64,000 nucleotides of DNA from positions 610,309 to 674,308 of the forward strand of contig CAYPAV010000001.1 of NCBI GenBank assembly GCA_964408805.1, read 5' to 3'. This stretch comes from CAYPAV01 sp964408805 (lineage in GTDB: Bacteria > Pseudomonadota > Alphaproteobacteria > UBA8366). The notes beneath the pieces were generated by a model. It saw only the letters and a program-made list of their open reading frames with translations. It was not told where the DNA came from and ran no database searches. Shown piece after piece: positions 18,759 to 26,577 of this stretch (positions within the stretch are counted from its first letter, which is position 1; the number at the start of each line of letters is the position of its first letter). Position numbers and translations under genes: made by a program.

Positions 18759-19172
18759 CTAACCCGAAACGGCGGCCGCCGTAATCATCGCGACCCCGAG
18801 CTTGACGGCGGCGAGCAGGATGGCGGGACCAACCTCGCCGGCCTCGATTCGCCCCGGCAGGTCTTTGAGTAACAAGTCGATTACCTTGTAGACGATCAGC
18901 ACGACCGCCAGGGTGACCACCCCCCAAACGACGATATCGATGACCCCGACGCTGACCGCCAGCGAGGCCGCAAGGGGCAAGGCAAGGCTGAGGATCGCCG
19001 ACGCCAGCGAGACCGCCGCCGCGACGTTGCCCTCGCGAATGAGCGCCAGTTCGCGGTACGGCGTCATCCAGGCATAGACCGTGACACCGATGGCGAGCAT
19101 CGTCACCGTCACCGCGAAGTGAAGGATCAATACCGGAAATCCGGCGAAAAGGCTTTGCAAGACCGCTTCCAT
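18759..19172 (-). CDS. DUF350-like inner-membrane protein
   Basis: 137 residues from the ATG at 19172; an earlier in-frame ATG (19268) would add a charged, non-family leader. Four hydrophobic segments are visible: VLILHFAVTVTMLAIGVTVY, AAVSLASAILSLALPLAASL, GVIDIVVWGVVTLAVVLIVY and AILLAAVKLGVAMITAAAV. This layout, with REGNVAAAVSLAS between the first and second, is characteristic of DUF350 (YjfL family). Function unknown. It is the first gene of the minus-strand trio and is divergent from lpd. Confidence 0.8.
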   Translation of the reverse strand: MEAVLQSLFAGFPVLILHFAVTVTMLAIGVTVYAWMTPYRELALIREGNVAAAVSLASAILSLALPLAASLAVSVGVIDIVVWGVVTLAVVLIVYKVIDLLLKDLPGRIEAGEVGPAILLAAVKLGVAMITAAAVSG

Positions 19173-19324
19173 GCGTCGCGTCCGCTCCCGTCGTTGACCA
19201 GCCCGAATTTTGGCCGCCGCATGATATCCCGGCTTGCGGCAGGAGGTCACGCGCGGGATTTTGCGCATGACAATACGGGCGCCGACTCGCTACCCTTCCG
19301 CCACCCGGAACAGGATAAATCGCC

Positions 19325-20728
19325 ATGTCGGAATCATATGATCTGGTCGTCATCGGCGGCGGACCCGGCGGCTATGTCGCCGCCATTCGCGCGGCCCAGC
19401 TCGGCATGAGGACCGCCTGCGTGGAGCGTCGCGGTACGCTCGGCGGCACCTGCCTCAATGTCGGCTGCATTCCCTCGAAGGCGCTGCTCCACAATTCCCA
19501 CCTCTACGCCGAGGCGGCGCATGATTTCAAGGCGCGCGGAATCGAAGTCGGTCCGGTCAAGCTGAACCTCAAGACCCTGATGGGCAACAAGGCCAAGATC
19601 GTCGAGGACCTGACCAAGGGCATCGAGTTTCTGTTCAAGAAAAACAAGGTCGACTACGTCAAAGGGACGGGCACGATCGAGGGGCCGGGCAAGGTTTCCG
19701 TGACGATGGCGGAGGAAAACCTGACGCTGGAGACCACGAACATCCTGATCGCGACCGGCTCCGACAGCGCGCCGCTCGCCGGCGTCGAGGTGGACGAGAA
19801 GAGGATAGTGAGCTCGACCGGTGCCTTGTCCTTGGCAAAGGTGCCGAAGCATCTCGTCGTCATCGGCGGGGGCGTCATCGGGCTGGAGTTGGGATCGGTC
19901 TGGCGGCGCTTCGGTGCCGAGGTGACGGTGGTCGAGTTCCTGGATAGCGTCCTGCCGACCAATGACGGCGAGGTCTCGAAAACCTTCCAGAGGATCCTGA
20001 AGAAGCAAGGTTTCGAATTTCGCCTGTCGAACAAGGTGACGGCGGCGAAGAAGACCAAGTCGGGGGTCCGGTTGACGATCGAGCCGGCGGCGGGCGGTGA
20101 CGCCGAGACGCTCGATTGTGATGTCGTGCTGCTGTCGATCGGCCGCGTGCCCTATACCGAGGGGCTGGGCCTCGAGGCGGCGGGAGTCGAGACGGATGAC
20201 CGCGGATTGATCACGGTGGATGGCGATTTTCGCACCTCCGCGGCCGGGATCTACGCGATCGGCGACTGCACGCCGGGTCCGATGCTGGCGCACCGGGCCG
20301 AGGACGAGGGAATGGTCTGCGTCGAGAAGCTCGCGGGTCAGGCGGGCCACATCGACTACGACGCCATTCCCGCCATCGTCTACACCTGGCCCGAAGTGGC
20401 CTCGGTCGGCAAGTCCGAGGAGGAGCTGAGGGCGGCCGGGATCGACTATGCGACGGGCAAGTTTCCCTTCCTGGCGAACAGCCGGGCGCGCTGCAACGGC
20501 GATACCGACGGTTTCGTGAAGATCCTGGCGGACGCGGCGACCGATGCCGTGCTCGGCTGCCATATCATCGGCGCGGATGCCGGCAATCTGATCCACGAGA
20601 TCGTGACCGTCATGGAATTCGGCGGCTCGGCCGAGGACGTGGCCCGCACCTGTCACGGCCACCCGACCCTTAACGAAGCGGTCCGCGAGGCGGCCCTTGC
20701 GGTCGACGGCCGGCCGATTCATATCTGA
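19325..20728 (+). CDS. lpdA: Dihydrolipoyl dehydrogenase (E3)
   Basis: 467 residues. The FAD-binding motif VIGGGPGGYVAA is at the N-terminus, and the redox disulfide Cys43/Cys48 lies in GGTCLNVGCIPSK. The NAD-binding motif VIGGGVIGLELGSVW is central, and the catalytic base pair His-x-x-x-x-Glu is in HGHPTLNEAV near the C-terminus. It reoxidises the lipoyl groups of the OGDH complex and possibly other 2-oxoacid dehydrogenases. Its position just after the sucB region fits OGDH, but it must have its own promoter because opposite-strand genes intervene. Confidence 0.97.
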   Translation: MSESYDLVVIGGGPGGYVAAIRAAQLGMRTACVERRGTLGGTCLNVGCIPSKALLHNSHLYAEAAHDFKARGIEVGPVKLNLKTLMGNKAKIVEDLTKGIEFLFKKNKVDYVKGTGTIEGPGKVSVTMAEENLTLETTNILIATGSDSAPLAGVEVDEKRIVSSTGALSLAKVPKHLVVIGGGVIGLELGSVWRRFGAEVTVVEFLDSVLPTNDGEVSKTFQRILKKQGFEFRLSNKVTAAKKTKSGVRLTIEPAAGGDAETLDCDVVLLSIGRVPYTEGLGLEAAGVETDDRGLITVDGDFRTSAAGIYAIGDCTPGPMLAHRAEDEGMVCVEKLAGQAGHIDYDAIPAIVYTWPEVASVGKSEEELRAAGIDYATGKFPFLANSRARCNGDTDGFVKILADAATDAVLGCHIIGADAGNLIHEIVTVMEFGGSAEDVARTCHGHPTLNEAVREAALAVDGRPIHI

Positions 20729-20731
20729 CGC

Positions 20732-20995
20732 ATGGGTCGTCGCGTCCGTTCGCTTGTCATCCGGGTCCTCGGCTGGACGTTCGTCTTCCTCGGCGTTCTC
20801 GGCCTCTTCCTGCCGATCTTGCAGGGGATTCTCTTTCTCGCCATCGGTTTCGTGATGCTATCCTACGAATCGCCCTGGTTCCGCCATCAGTTGGAGCGTC
20901 TGGAGAAAAGCTCTCCCAAATACGGTCGCCACCTGCGGGAAGCGCGGATCCGGGCGATGCTGATCGTCCGGCGTCTCTTCGGGCGAATGTCTTGA
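20732..20995 (+). CDS. Small PGPGW-type membrane protein
   Basis: 87 residues, starting 3 bases after the lpd stop. One long hydrophobic hairpin (VLGWTFVFLGVLGLFLPILQGILFLAIGFVML) is followed by a charged amphipathic tail with many Arg and Lys. The G-W-x(n)-G-x-x-G-L-x-L-P-x-x-x-G pattern matches the PGPGW putative transmembrane family. Function unknown. Its tight spacing to lpd makes co-transcription likely. Confidence 0.75.
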   Translation: MGRRVRSLVIRVLGWTFVFLGVLGLFLPILQGILFLAIGFVMLSYESPWFRHQLERLEKSSPKYGRHLREARIRAMLIVRRLFGRMS

Positions 20996-21029
20996 CCGGG
21001 ACATGCTCTAACGGTGCCGACAAATAAAA

Positions 21030-21051
21030 GGGCCGGCGGGAAGGCCGGCCC
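21030..21051. terminator. GC-rich hairpin between convergent genes
   Basis: An 8-base perfect stem (21030-21037 with 21044-21051) with a 6-base loop sits 34 bases after the plus-strand gene stop. There is no proper T-run after it, so it is at best a weak or factor-assisted terminator. A second hairpin with 6-base arms lies at 21080-21085/21094-21099. Confidence 0.4.
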
Positions 21052-21119
21052 AGTTTGCCCATAAGGGCGGGTTGGGAGTGCATAGCGCGCTAACTATGCC
21101 CGGCGATAGAGGCCGCGGC

Positions 21120-21135
21120 TGTGACGGGCGTCACA
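21120..21135. promoter_or_regulatory. Perfect CRP-type palindrome TGTGA-N6-TCACA
   Basis: TGTGACGGGCGTCACA is an exact match to the CRP/FNR-superfamily cAMP-receptor consensus spacing, within a longer 7-base stem (21119-21125 with 21130-21136). It lies in the convergent gap after the lpd transcript and beyond the xerC stop, so no gene start is nearby. It may be a true binding site, part of an RNA hairpin ending xerC, or chance. Confidence 0.35.
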
Positions 21136-21173
21136 GGGCAGTAATCGAGCGAATTCCCGTGTTTGTAGGGACG

Positions 21174-22136
21174 CTATCGCGCCCGGGGGTGGGTCGCCTT
21201 GTACTCGCGGAGCAGCTTTTCGGTCTCGACCGCCGTGTAGCGCTGGGTCGTAGACAGCGAGGCATGCCCCAGCAGTTCCTGGATCGAGCGGAGATCCCCG
21301 CCCCCCGACAGCAGATGCGTCGCGAAGCTGTGCCGGAGCGCGTGCGGTGTCGCGGTCTCCGGCAGGCCGAGCCAGCCGCGGAGCTTCTGCATCTGTCGCT
21401 GGACAACGCGGGGATGCAACGGCCCGCCCCGGGCGCCGAGGAACAGCGCCCCCTCGGGGTCGACGGGATGGGGGCAGGTCTCCAGGTATTGTGCCACCGC
21501 CTCCCGCACCACGGGCAGGACCGGCACCATTCGCTGCTTGCCCCCCTTCCCGGTGACCGTCAACGCATCCGAGAACGGCGCCGCCCGGCGGGGCAGTCCG
21601 AGCGCCTCGGAGATCCGCAATCCGCAACCGTAGAGCAGCGTCATCAAGGCGATGTCGCGATCCGCGATCCAGGGTTCGGAGGCCAGCTGGCCGATCGCCG
21701 CGACCGATTGCAGGGCATCGGCCCGGCTCAACGGTTTCGGCACGGCTTGGGGTTGCTTCGGCGTCCGCACCGTGCGGATGGCGTGGTTCTCGCCGAGATC
21801 GTTCCGTTCCAGCCAAAGAAAGAATCCCCGAACCACCGATAGGGCCCGCGCCGTCGATGTCCGGCTCAGCCCGCCCCCGGCCCGGCGCGCCAGCCAGGCG
21901 CGAAAGTCCCGGGGCGACAAGGCTTCGAGGGCCGCGAGATTGGGCGCTTCGGCCCGGTGTTCGCCGAGGAAGGACAGGAACGCCGCGAGATCGCGGGTAT
22001 AGGCATCGACGGTGTGCGGCGAGGCGCGTCGCTCGTCGCGGAGCCAGGACAGCCAGCCTGCGAGGGCCGCCGCCAGCCGGGCGTCCGGCTCCACGGCGTC
22101 GAAGGGGGGCGGGATCAGGCCGGCAGGGTCAGCCAT
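21174..22136 (-). CDS. xerC: Tyrosine recombinase XerC
   Basis: 320 residues. The N-terminal SAM-like domain has the usual SPHTVDAYTRDLAAFLSFL. In the catalytic domain all active-site residues are present: Arg174 (GLRISEAL), Lys near 197-200 (TGKGGKQR), His265 and Arg268 (PHALRHSFATHLL), His291 (LLGHASLSTTQRYT) and the nucleophile Tyr300. With XerD it resolves chromosome dimers at dif. The start overlaps the end of the DUF484 gene by 22 bases, an arrangement (DUF484-xerC) well known in proteobacteria, which supports XerC over XerD or a phage integrase. Confidence 0.95.
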   Translation of the reverse strand: MADPAGLIPPPFDAVEPDARLAAALAGWLSWLRDERRASPHTVDAYTRDLAAFLSFLGEHRAEAPNLAALEALSPRDFRAWLARRAGGGLSRTSTARALSVVRGFFLWLERNDLGENHAIRTVRTPKQPQAVPKPLSRADALQSVAAIGQLASEPWIADRDIALMTLLYGCGLRISEALGLPRRAAPFSDALTVTGKGGKQRMVPVLPVVREAVAQYLETCPHPVDPEGALFLGARGGPLHPRVVQRQMQKLRGWLGLPETATPHALRHSFATHLLSGGGDLRSIQELLGHASLSTTQRYTAVETEKLLREYKATHPRAR

Positions 22137-22828
22137 CCGCGTATGACGCTTTCCGTCGCGGCCGCGAGAAAGCCCAACAATTCGGTCGACTGGTTGGGAT
22201 GAAACTTATCCGCATCGCGAGACCCGAAGGCAAGGAGAGCCGGCGGTGTCGCGGTCGATATCTCGAGCCGGACCAGCGCTTCCGAGCGTACCAGGCTGGC
22301 GCCGCCGCCGAAGATCGCCTCGTCGCCCTCTATATCGGCCCGCAAGATCATGAATTCATCGGCTCCCAGCACCGCATCGACGGAGCCCGGCGCCAGCACC
22401 CACAGGCCCTGGGTGTATTCCGCCTCGATATTTCCGGCCTCGGCTTCGATACAGAGTGTCACGATATCCAGGTCGAGCAGAACCGCGAAATCGGTCGAGA
22501 TGATCTGGATGAGTTGCTCGAAGCTCCGGGCGTCGAGTTCGGCGAGCACGCATTCGTGGATTCGGGTCTGTATCGAAAGGTTGGCCCGGCTGGTATCGAG
22601 CAACTCGCGATGGCGCGAGCTGTGCCCGTCGACGTCCAGGCGCAGCCGCTGGATCATCGCCGATTGGAAATCGACGACGCCTTCGCCCATATCGCGCGAC
22701 GGCAGCTGCAGCAGGTCGATCGCCTGGGGATGGCGGCTCAGAAAATCGGGATGGGCGCGCAGATAGGCCACGACCTGTTCGGCCGTGGGTTCCGGCGTCT
22801 GGTTCGTTTCGCTCGAGTCCCGTGTCAT
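22115..22828 (-). CDS. DUF484 family protein
   Basis: 237 residues. The N-terminus EQVVAYLRAHPDFLSRHPQ is the signature of DUF484. It is followed by a helical region and a GAF-like domain with VLLDLDIVTLCIEAE and a C-terminal AFGSRDADKFHPNQSTELLGFLA block, also diagnostic. The biochemical role is unknown. The gene precedes xerC in many proteobacteria and overlaps it here by 22 bases. It begins 2 bases after the stop of the transaldolase-like gene, so the three are probably one operon. Confidence 0.92.
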   Translation of the reverse strand: MTRDSSETNQTPEPTAEQVVAYLRAHPDFLSRHPQAIDLLQLPSRDMGEGVVDFQSAMIQRLRLDVDGHSSRHRELLDTSRANLSIQTRIHECVLAELDARSFEQLIQIISTDFAVLLDLDIVTLCIEAEAGNIEAEYTQGLWVLAPGSVDAVLGADEFMILRADIEGDEAIFGGGASLVRSEALVRLEISTATPPALLAFGSRDADKFHPNQSTELLGFLAAATESVIRGWLTLPA

Positions 22829-22830
22829 GA

Positions 22831-23487
22831 TCAGAGGATCGACTGACCGGTCTTTTGCCAGTCGGCCAGAAAGGCATCGAGACCCTTGTCGGTCAGCGGA
22901 TGCTTCAGCATCTGGAGCAGCACGTCCGGCGGCACGGTGCAGACGTCGGCGCCGATTTTCGCGGCCTCGACCACATGCATCGGACTGCGGATCGAGGCAA
23001 CCAAGACCTCGGTCGTGAAGTCCGGATAATTGGCGTAGATACCGACGATATCCTCGATCAGGTCCATGCCGCTGGTGGCGATGTCATCGAGCCGTCCGAC
23101 GAAGGGCGAGATGAAGGCGGCCCCCGCCTTCGCCGCCAGGATCGCCTGGTTGGCCGAAAAGCAGAGCGTCACATTGACCATGGTCCCGCCCTGCGAGAGC
23201 GCCTTACAGGTCTTCAGCCCGTCACGGGTCAGCGGCACCTTGACCGCGATGTTGTCGTGAAGGGCGGCCAGCTTCCGGCCCTCCTCCAGCATGTTGTCGA
23301 AATCGGTCGCGGTCACCTCGGCGCTGATCGGTCCGTCTACGATCCCGCAGATTTCCTCCACGACTTCGATGAAGTCGCGGCCCGTCTTTGCGACGAGCGA
23401 GGGATTCGTGGTCACCCCGTCCACCAGCCCCGTATCGGCCAAATCCTTGATCGCGTCAATATCGGCGGTGTCGACGAAGAATTTCAA
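22831..23487 (-). CDS. Transaldolase / fructose-6-phosphate aldolase family protein (TTG start)
   Basis: 218 residues, the normal size of the short TalC/FSA-type subfamily. The start is a TTG at 23487: AAGGAG lies 9 bases upstream and the protein begins (L/M)KFFVDTADIDAIK, the conserved family N-terminus. The frame remains open far upstream only by overlap with priA antisense sequence. The Schiff-base lysine is Lys83 in NIAVKVPLT; GVTTNPSLV and FVGRLDD are also conserved. It transfers or splits dihydroxyacetone units in sugar-phosphate metabolism. Whether it is transaldolase or aldolase cannot be decided from the motifs alone. Confidence 0.93.
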   Translation of the reverse strand: MKFFVDTADIDAIKDLADTGLVDGVTTNPSLVAKTGRDFIEVVEEICGIVDGPISAEVTATDFDNMLEEGRKLAALHDNIAVKVPLTRDGLKTCKALSQGGTMVNVTLCFSANQAILAAKAGAAFISPFVGRLDDIATSGMDLIEDIVGIYANYPDFTTEVLVASIRSPMHVVEAAKIGADVCTVPPDVLLQMLKHPLTDKGLDAFLADWQKTGQSIL

Positions 23488-23559
23488 TTTCAGGCTCTCC
23501 TTGAAGTGTGTGATTGATGCGATCTGGCGCCAGGGTGATAGTCGGCTACACTCTAAACG

Positions 23560-25773
23560 ATGCAAGTTTCCGGCGCCAGTTCGACCGACCCCAAATCCGA
23601 GGCGGAACGACGTTTTCGCGTGCTTTTGCCGCTGCCGCTGGCCGGTGCCTATGATTATCGTGCGCCGGAAGACCTTGAACTGGCGCCAGGCGATTTCGTA
23701 CGGGTCCCGCTCGGCAAACAGACCCGAATCGGCGTGGTTTGGGACGGCGAACCGTCGTCGGACGGCGTTGCCGCCGAGAAGCTCCGGGATATCGAAGCGC
23801 GCCTCGAGACGCCGCCGATGACGCCGGCGATGCGGCGCTTCGTCGATTGGATGTCCGCCTATACGATGGCGCGGCCGGGGGCGGTGCTGCGGCTGGCGAT
23901 AAGCGTTCCCGAAGCGCTGGTGCCCGGGCGTCCCCGCATACTCTATCGTCCGAGCGCCGAGCCGCCCGAGTTTCGCCGGACGGCGGCGCGCGAACGCGTA
24001 TTGGCGCTGCTCGCGGACGGGCCGGCCCGCGCGGCCAGCGATATCGCGCGCGAGGCCGGGGTGGGAACATCGGTCGTCCGGGGTCTCGCCGATCTCGGCG
24101 TCCTCGAGATCCTGGAGGCGCCCGATGCCATGGCGATCGATCGCCCGGACCCCGATCTCTCCGGACCCCGTCTGTCGCGGACGCAAAAGCTGGCGGCGGA
24201 CGATCTCGCCGCGAAGGCGGCGGCGGGCGGGTTCGGCGTCACTCTCCTCGACGGTGTTACCGGCGCTGGCAAGACCGAGGTCTATTTCGAGGCCGCCGCG
24301 GCGGCGCTGCGGGCCGGGCGGCAGGTCTTGGTGCTACTGCCGGAGATCGCCCTCACCGCGCAGTTCCTGGAGCGTTTCGAGGCCCGATTCGGCGTCGCCC
24401 CCCTTGAATGGCATTCCGATATCTCGCGGGCGCGCCGCCGCCGCATCTGGCGGGCGGTCGCCGAGGGACGGGCGCCGGTGGTCGTGGGCGCCCGCTCCGC
24501 CCTGTTCCTGCCATTCTCGGCGATGGGACTGATCGTTGTCGACGAAGAGCATGACGGCTCGTTCAAGCAGGAGGACGGGGTCATCTATCATGCCCGCGAC
24601 ATGGCCGTCGTCAGGGGGCGGCTCGAGGAAGCGCCCGTAGTCCTATCCTCGGCCACGCCGTCGCTCGAGACGGTGACCAATGTCGAGGGGGGGCGCTACG
24701 ACCGGCGGCATCTTCCGGCCCGTCACGGCGGGGCCGATCTGCCCCATATCGCCGCTGTCGATCTCCGTCTGACGCCGCCCGAAAGGCAATCCTGGCTGGC
24801 GCCGCCGCTCCGCGAGGCGATGACGGCAACCCTTGCGGCGGGCGAGCAGTCGCTGCTTTTTCTCAACCGCCGGGGCTATGCGCCGCTCACCCTCTGCCGG
24901 GCCTGCGGACACCGGCTCGACTGTCCGAACTGTACCGCGTGGCTGGTCGAGCACCGCTTCGCCCGGCGCCTATCGTGCCATCATTGCGGCTATTGGATCG
25001 CTCTACCCGAGAGCTGTCCCGAATGCGGTGCCGAGGGACGCCTTGCGGCCTGCGGGCCGGGGGTCGAACGGGTGCTCGAGGAAGTCGCGGGCCTCTATCC
25101 CGAAGCCAGGGTCGAGATCATGACCAGCGACACGATCTGGAGCCCGAGTGCGGCCGCCGAACTGGTCCGCCGCGTCCGCGACCACGAGATCGACATATTG
25201 ATCGGCACCCAGTTGGTGGCGAAGGGACATCATTTCCCGAAACTGACCTTGGTCGGCGTCGTCGATGCGGACCTCGGCCTCGCCGGCGGCGATCTCCGGG
25301 CCAGCGAACGTACCTATCAGCTCTTGCACCAGGTCGCGGGGCGGGCCGGCCGGGCCGAACGCCCGGGCCGGGTGCTGCTGCAGACCCACCATCCCGATCA
25401 TCCGGTGATGGCGGCGCTCGTCGAAGGCAACCGGGACGACTTCATGGCCGCCGAGGCGGCCGGCCGTCGGACCGGGAGCTGGCCCCCCTTCGGGCGCCTT
25501 GCCGCGGTGATCGTCTCCGGCCCCGACGAGGCGGCGGTCGACGGGGTCGCGGGCGGGCTCGGCCGGACGGCGCCGCGCTCGGCGAGCGTCCAGGTCTTGG
25601 GGCCGGCCCCGGCGCCGCTTGCCATCCTGCGCGGCCGCCATCGCCGCAGATTGCTGGTCAAGGCGAGCCGCGGCACCCGCCTCCAACCGCTCCTCGCCGC
25701 CTGGGTCAAGGGTGTTCGCGCACCCAATGCGGTGCGCGTCCAGATCGATATCGATCCTTATGGGTTCTTGTGA
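23560..25773 (+). CDS. priA: Primosomal replication restart helicase PriA
   Basis: 737 residues. The N-terminal DNA-binding part starts RFRVLLPLPLAGAYDYRAPE. Walker A is GVTGAGKTEVYFEA and Walker B DEEHDGSFKQ. The zinc-binding insert shows paired cysteines in CRACGHRLDCPNC and CHHCGYWIALPESCPECG. Helicase motifs V/VI (GTQLVAKGHHFPKLTLVGVV and HQVAGRAGRAERPGRV) are intact. It reloads the replisome at stalled forks. It is divergent from the transaldolase-like gene with only 72 bases between them, so the promoters overlap. Confidence 0.96.
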   Translation: MQVSGASSTDPKSEAERRFRVLLPLPLAGAYDYRAPEDLELAPGDFVRVPLGKQTRIGVVWDGEPSSDGVAAEKLRDIEARLETPPMTPAMRRFVDWMSAYTMARPGAVLRLAISVPEALVPGRPRILYRPSAEPPEFRRTAARERVLALLADGPARAASDIAREAGVGTSVVRGLADLGVLEILEAPDAMAIDRPDPDLSGPRLSRTQKLAADDLAAKAAAGGFGVTLLDGVTGAGKTEVYFEAAAAALRAGRQVLVLLPEIALTAQFLERFEARFGVAPLEWHSDISRARRRRIWRAVAEGRAPVVVGARSALFLPFSAMGLIVVDEEHDGSFKQEDGVIYHARDMAVVRGRLEEAPVVLSSATPSLETVTNVEGGRYDRRHLPARHGGADLPHIAAVDLRLTPPERQSWLAPPLREAMTATLAAGEQSLLFLNRRGYAPLTLCRACGHRLDCPNCTAWLVEHRFARRLSCHHCGYWIALPESCPECGAEGRLAACGPGVERVLEEVAGLYPEARVEIMTSDTIWSPSAAAELVRRVRDHEIDILIGTQLVAKGHHFPKLTLVGVVDADLGLAGGDLRASERTYQLLHQVAGRAGRAERPGRVLLQTHHPDHPVMAALVEGNRDDFMAAEAAGRRTGSWPPFGRLAAVIVSGPDEAAVDGVAGGLGRTAPRSASVQVLGPAPAPLAILRGRHRRRLLVKASRGTRLQPLLAAWVKGVRAPNAVRVQIDIDPYGFL

Positions 25774-26019
25774 TTCGGGTGACGATCTTGCTTGGCCGGC
25801 ACACCCGGATACCGGGGCAATTGACGCCCGTCGCTCCGCCTCCATTTCACTAGACGGGACAAGCGGCGAAAGAGGCCGGCCCGGCGGGTTGCGCCGCTAT
25901 TTTGCATGTGCTAAACACCGCTCGCCGTTCGGCGGGAGCCCCAAATCCTGGGGCTGAAAAGTCAAGCAAATCCGGGCTTCGGCGCCGGTATTCGGAAAGA
26001 ATTCGGGGAGAGTTCCCAA
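25774..26019 (+). promoter_or_regulatory. Leader and presumed promoter region of the atp operon
   Basis: This 246-base gap between priA and atpH holds no gene. A TTGACG at 25821-25826 could be a -35 element, but the matching -10 is poor. A small hairpin (25937-25942 pairing with 25950-25955) precedes the ribosome site ggggag just before the GTG start. The long leader suggests regulation of F1 synthesis, but I recognise no named RNA motif. Confidence 0.35.
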
Positions 26020-26577
26020 GTGGCAACGAGGGCTGGCGAATCGGGGATGGCGGCCCGCTACGCACTGGCTTTATTCGAGCTGGCGGACGAGCAGAAAAAG
26101 CTCGATCTGGTCGCCGATGATTTGCGCGCACTCGACGCCGCGATCACGGAAAACGAAGGTCTGCGCCGGATGATATCGAGTCCGGTGATGCGCCGCGCCG
26201 ATCAGGGCCGCGGGGTCACCGCAGTGTTGGAGCAGGCGGGCGCCGACGAACTGACGATTCGCTTCGTCGGCGTTGCCGCGGGCAATCGCCGGCTGTTCGC
26301 TCTTCGCGACATGATCCGGGCCTATCTCGCCGAATTGGCGGCCCGCCGGGGCGAGGTCACCGCCGAGGTTACTTCCGCCCGTCCGCTTAGCGACGAGCAG
26401 GCGCGCGCCGTCGAGACGGCGCTGCAGCGCGTCGAGGGCCGCAACGTCGCACTGGCATTGAAAGTTGACCCGTCGTTGATCGGCGGACTGTTGGTCAAGG
26501 TGGGGAGCCGGCTGGTCGATTCCTCCCTGAAGACCCAACTCGAGAGAATGAAACTCGTAATGAAGGGAGCCGGCTGA
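26020..26577 (+). CDS. atpH: ATP synthase F1 delta subunit
   Basis: 185 residues from a GTG start preceded by ggggag. The typical OSCP/delta features are present: GMAARYALALFELADEQ at the N-terminus and the C-terminal VDPSLIGGLLVKVGSRLVDSSLKTQLERMK. It forms the top of the peripheral stalk linking F1 to subunit b. The stop overlaps the atpA ATG by one base. It heads a five-gene F1 operon; as in most alphaproteobacteria the F0 genes are not adjacent. Confidence 0.97.
   Translation: MATRAGESGMAARYALALFELADEQKKLDLVADDLRALDAAITENEGLRRMISSPVMRRADQGRGVTAVLEQAGADELTIRFVGVAAGNRRLFALRDMIRAYLAELAARRGEVTAEVTSARPLSDEQARAVETALQRVEGRNVALALKVDPSLIGGLLVKVGSRLVDSSLKTQLERMKLVMKGAG

Noticed and set aside
23488..24186. 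233-codon upstream extension of the transaldolase-like gene
   Set aside because: It is antisense to priA; the TTG at 23487 with AAGGAG gives the normal family length.
25821..25850. Firm promoter for the atp operon
   Set aside because: The -35 is good but no convincing -10 lies at the right distance, so only a general leader region is listed.
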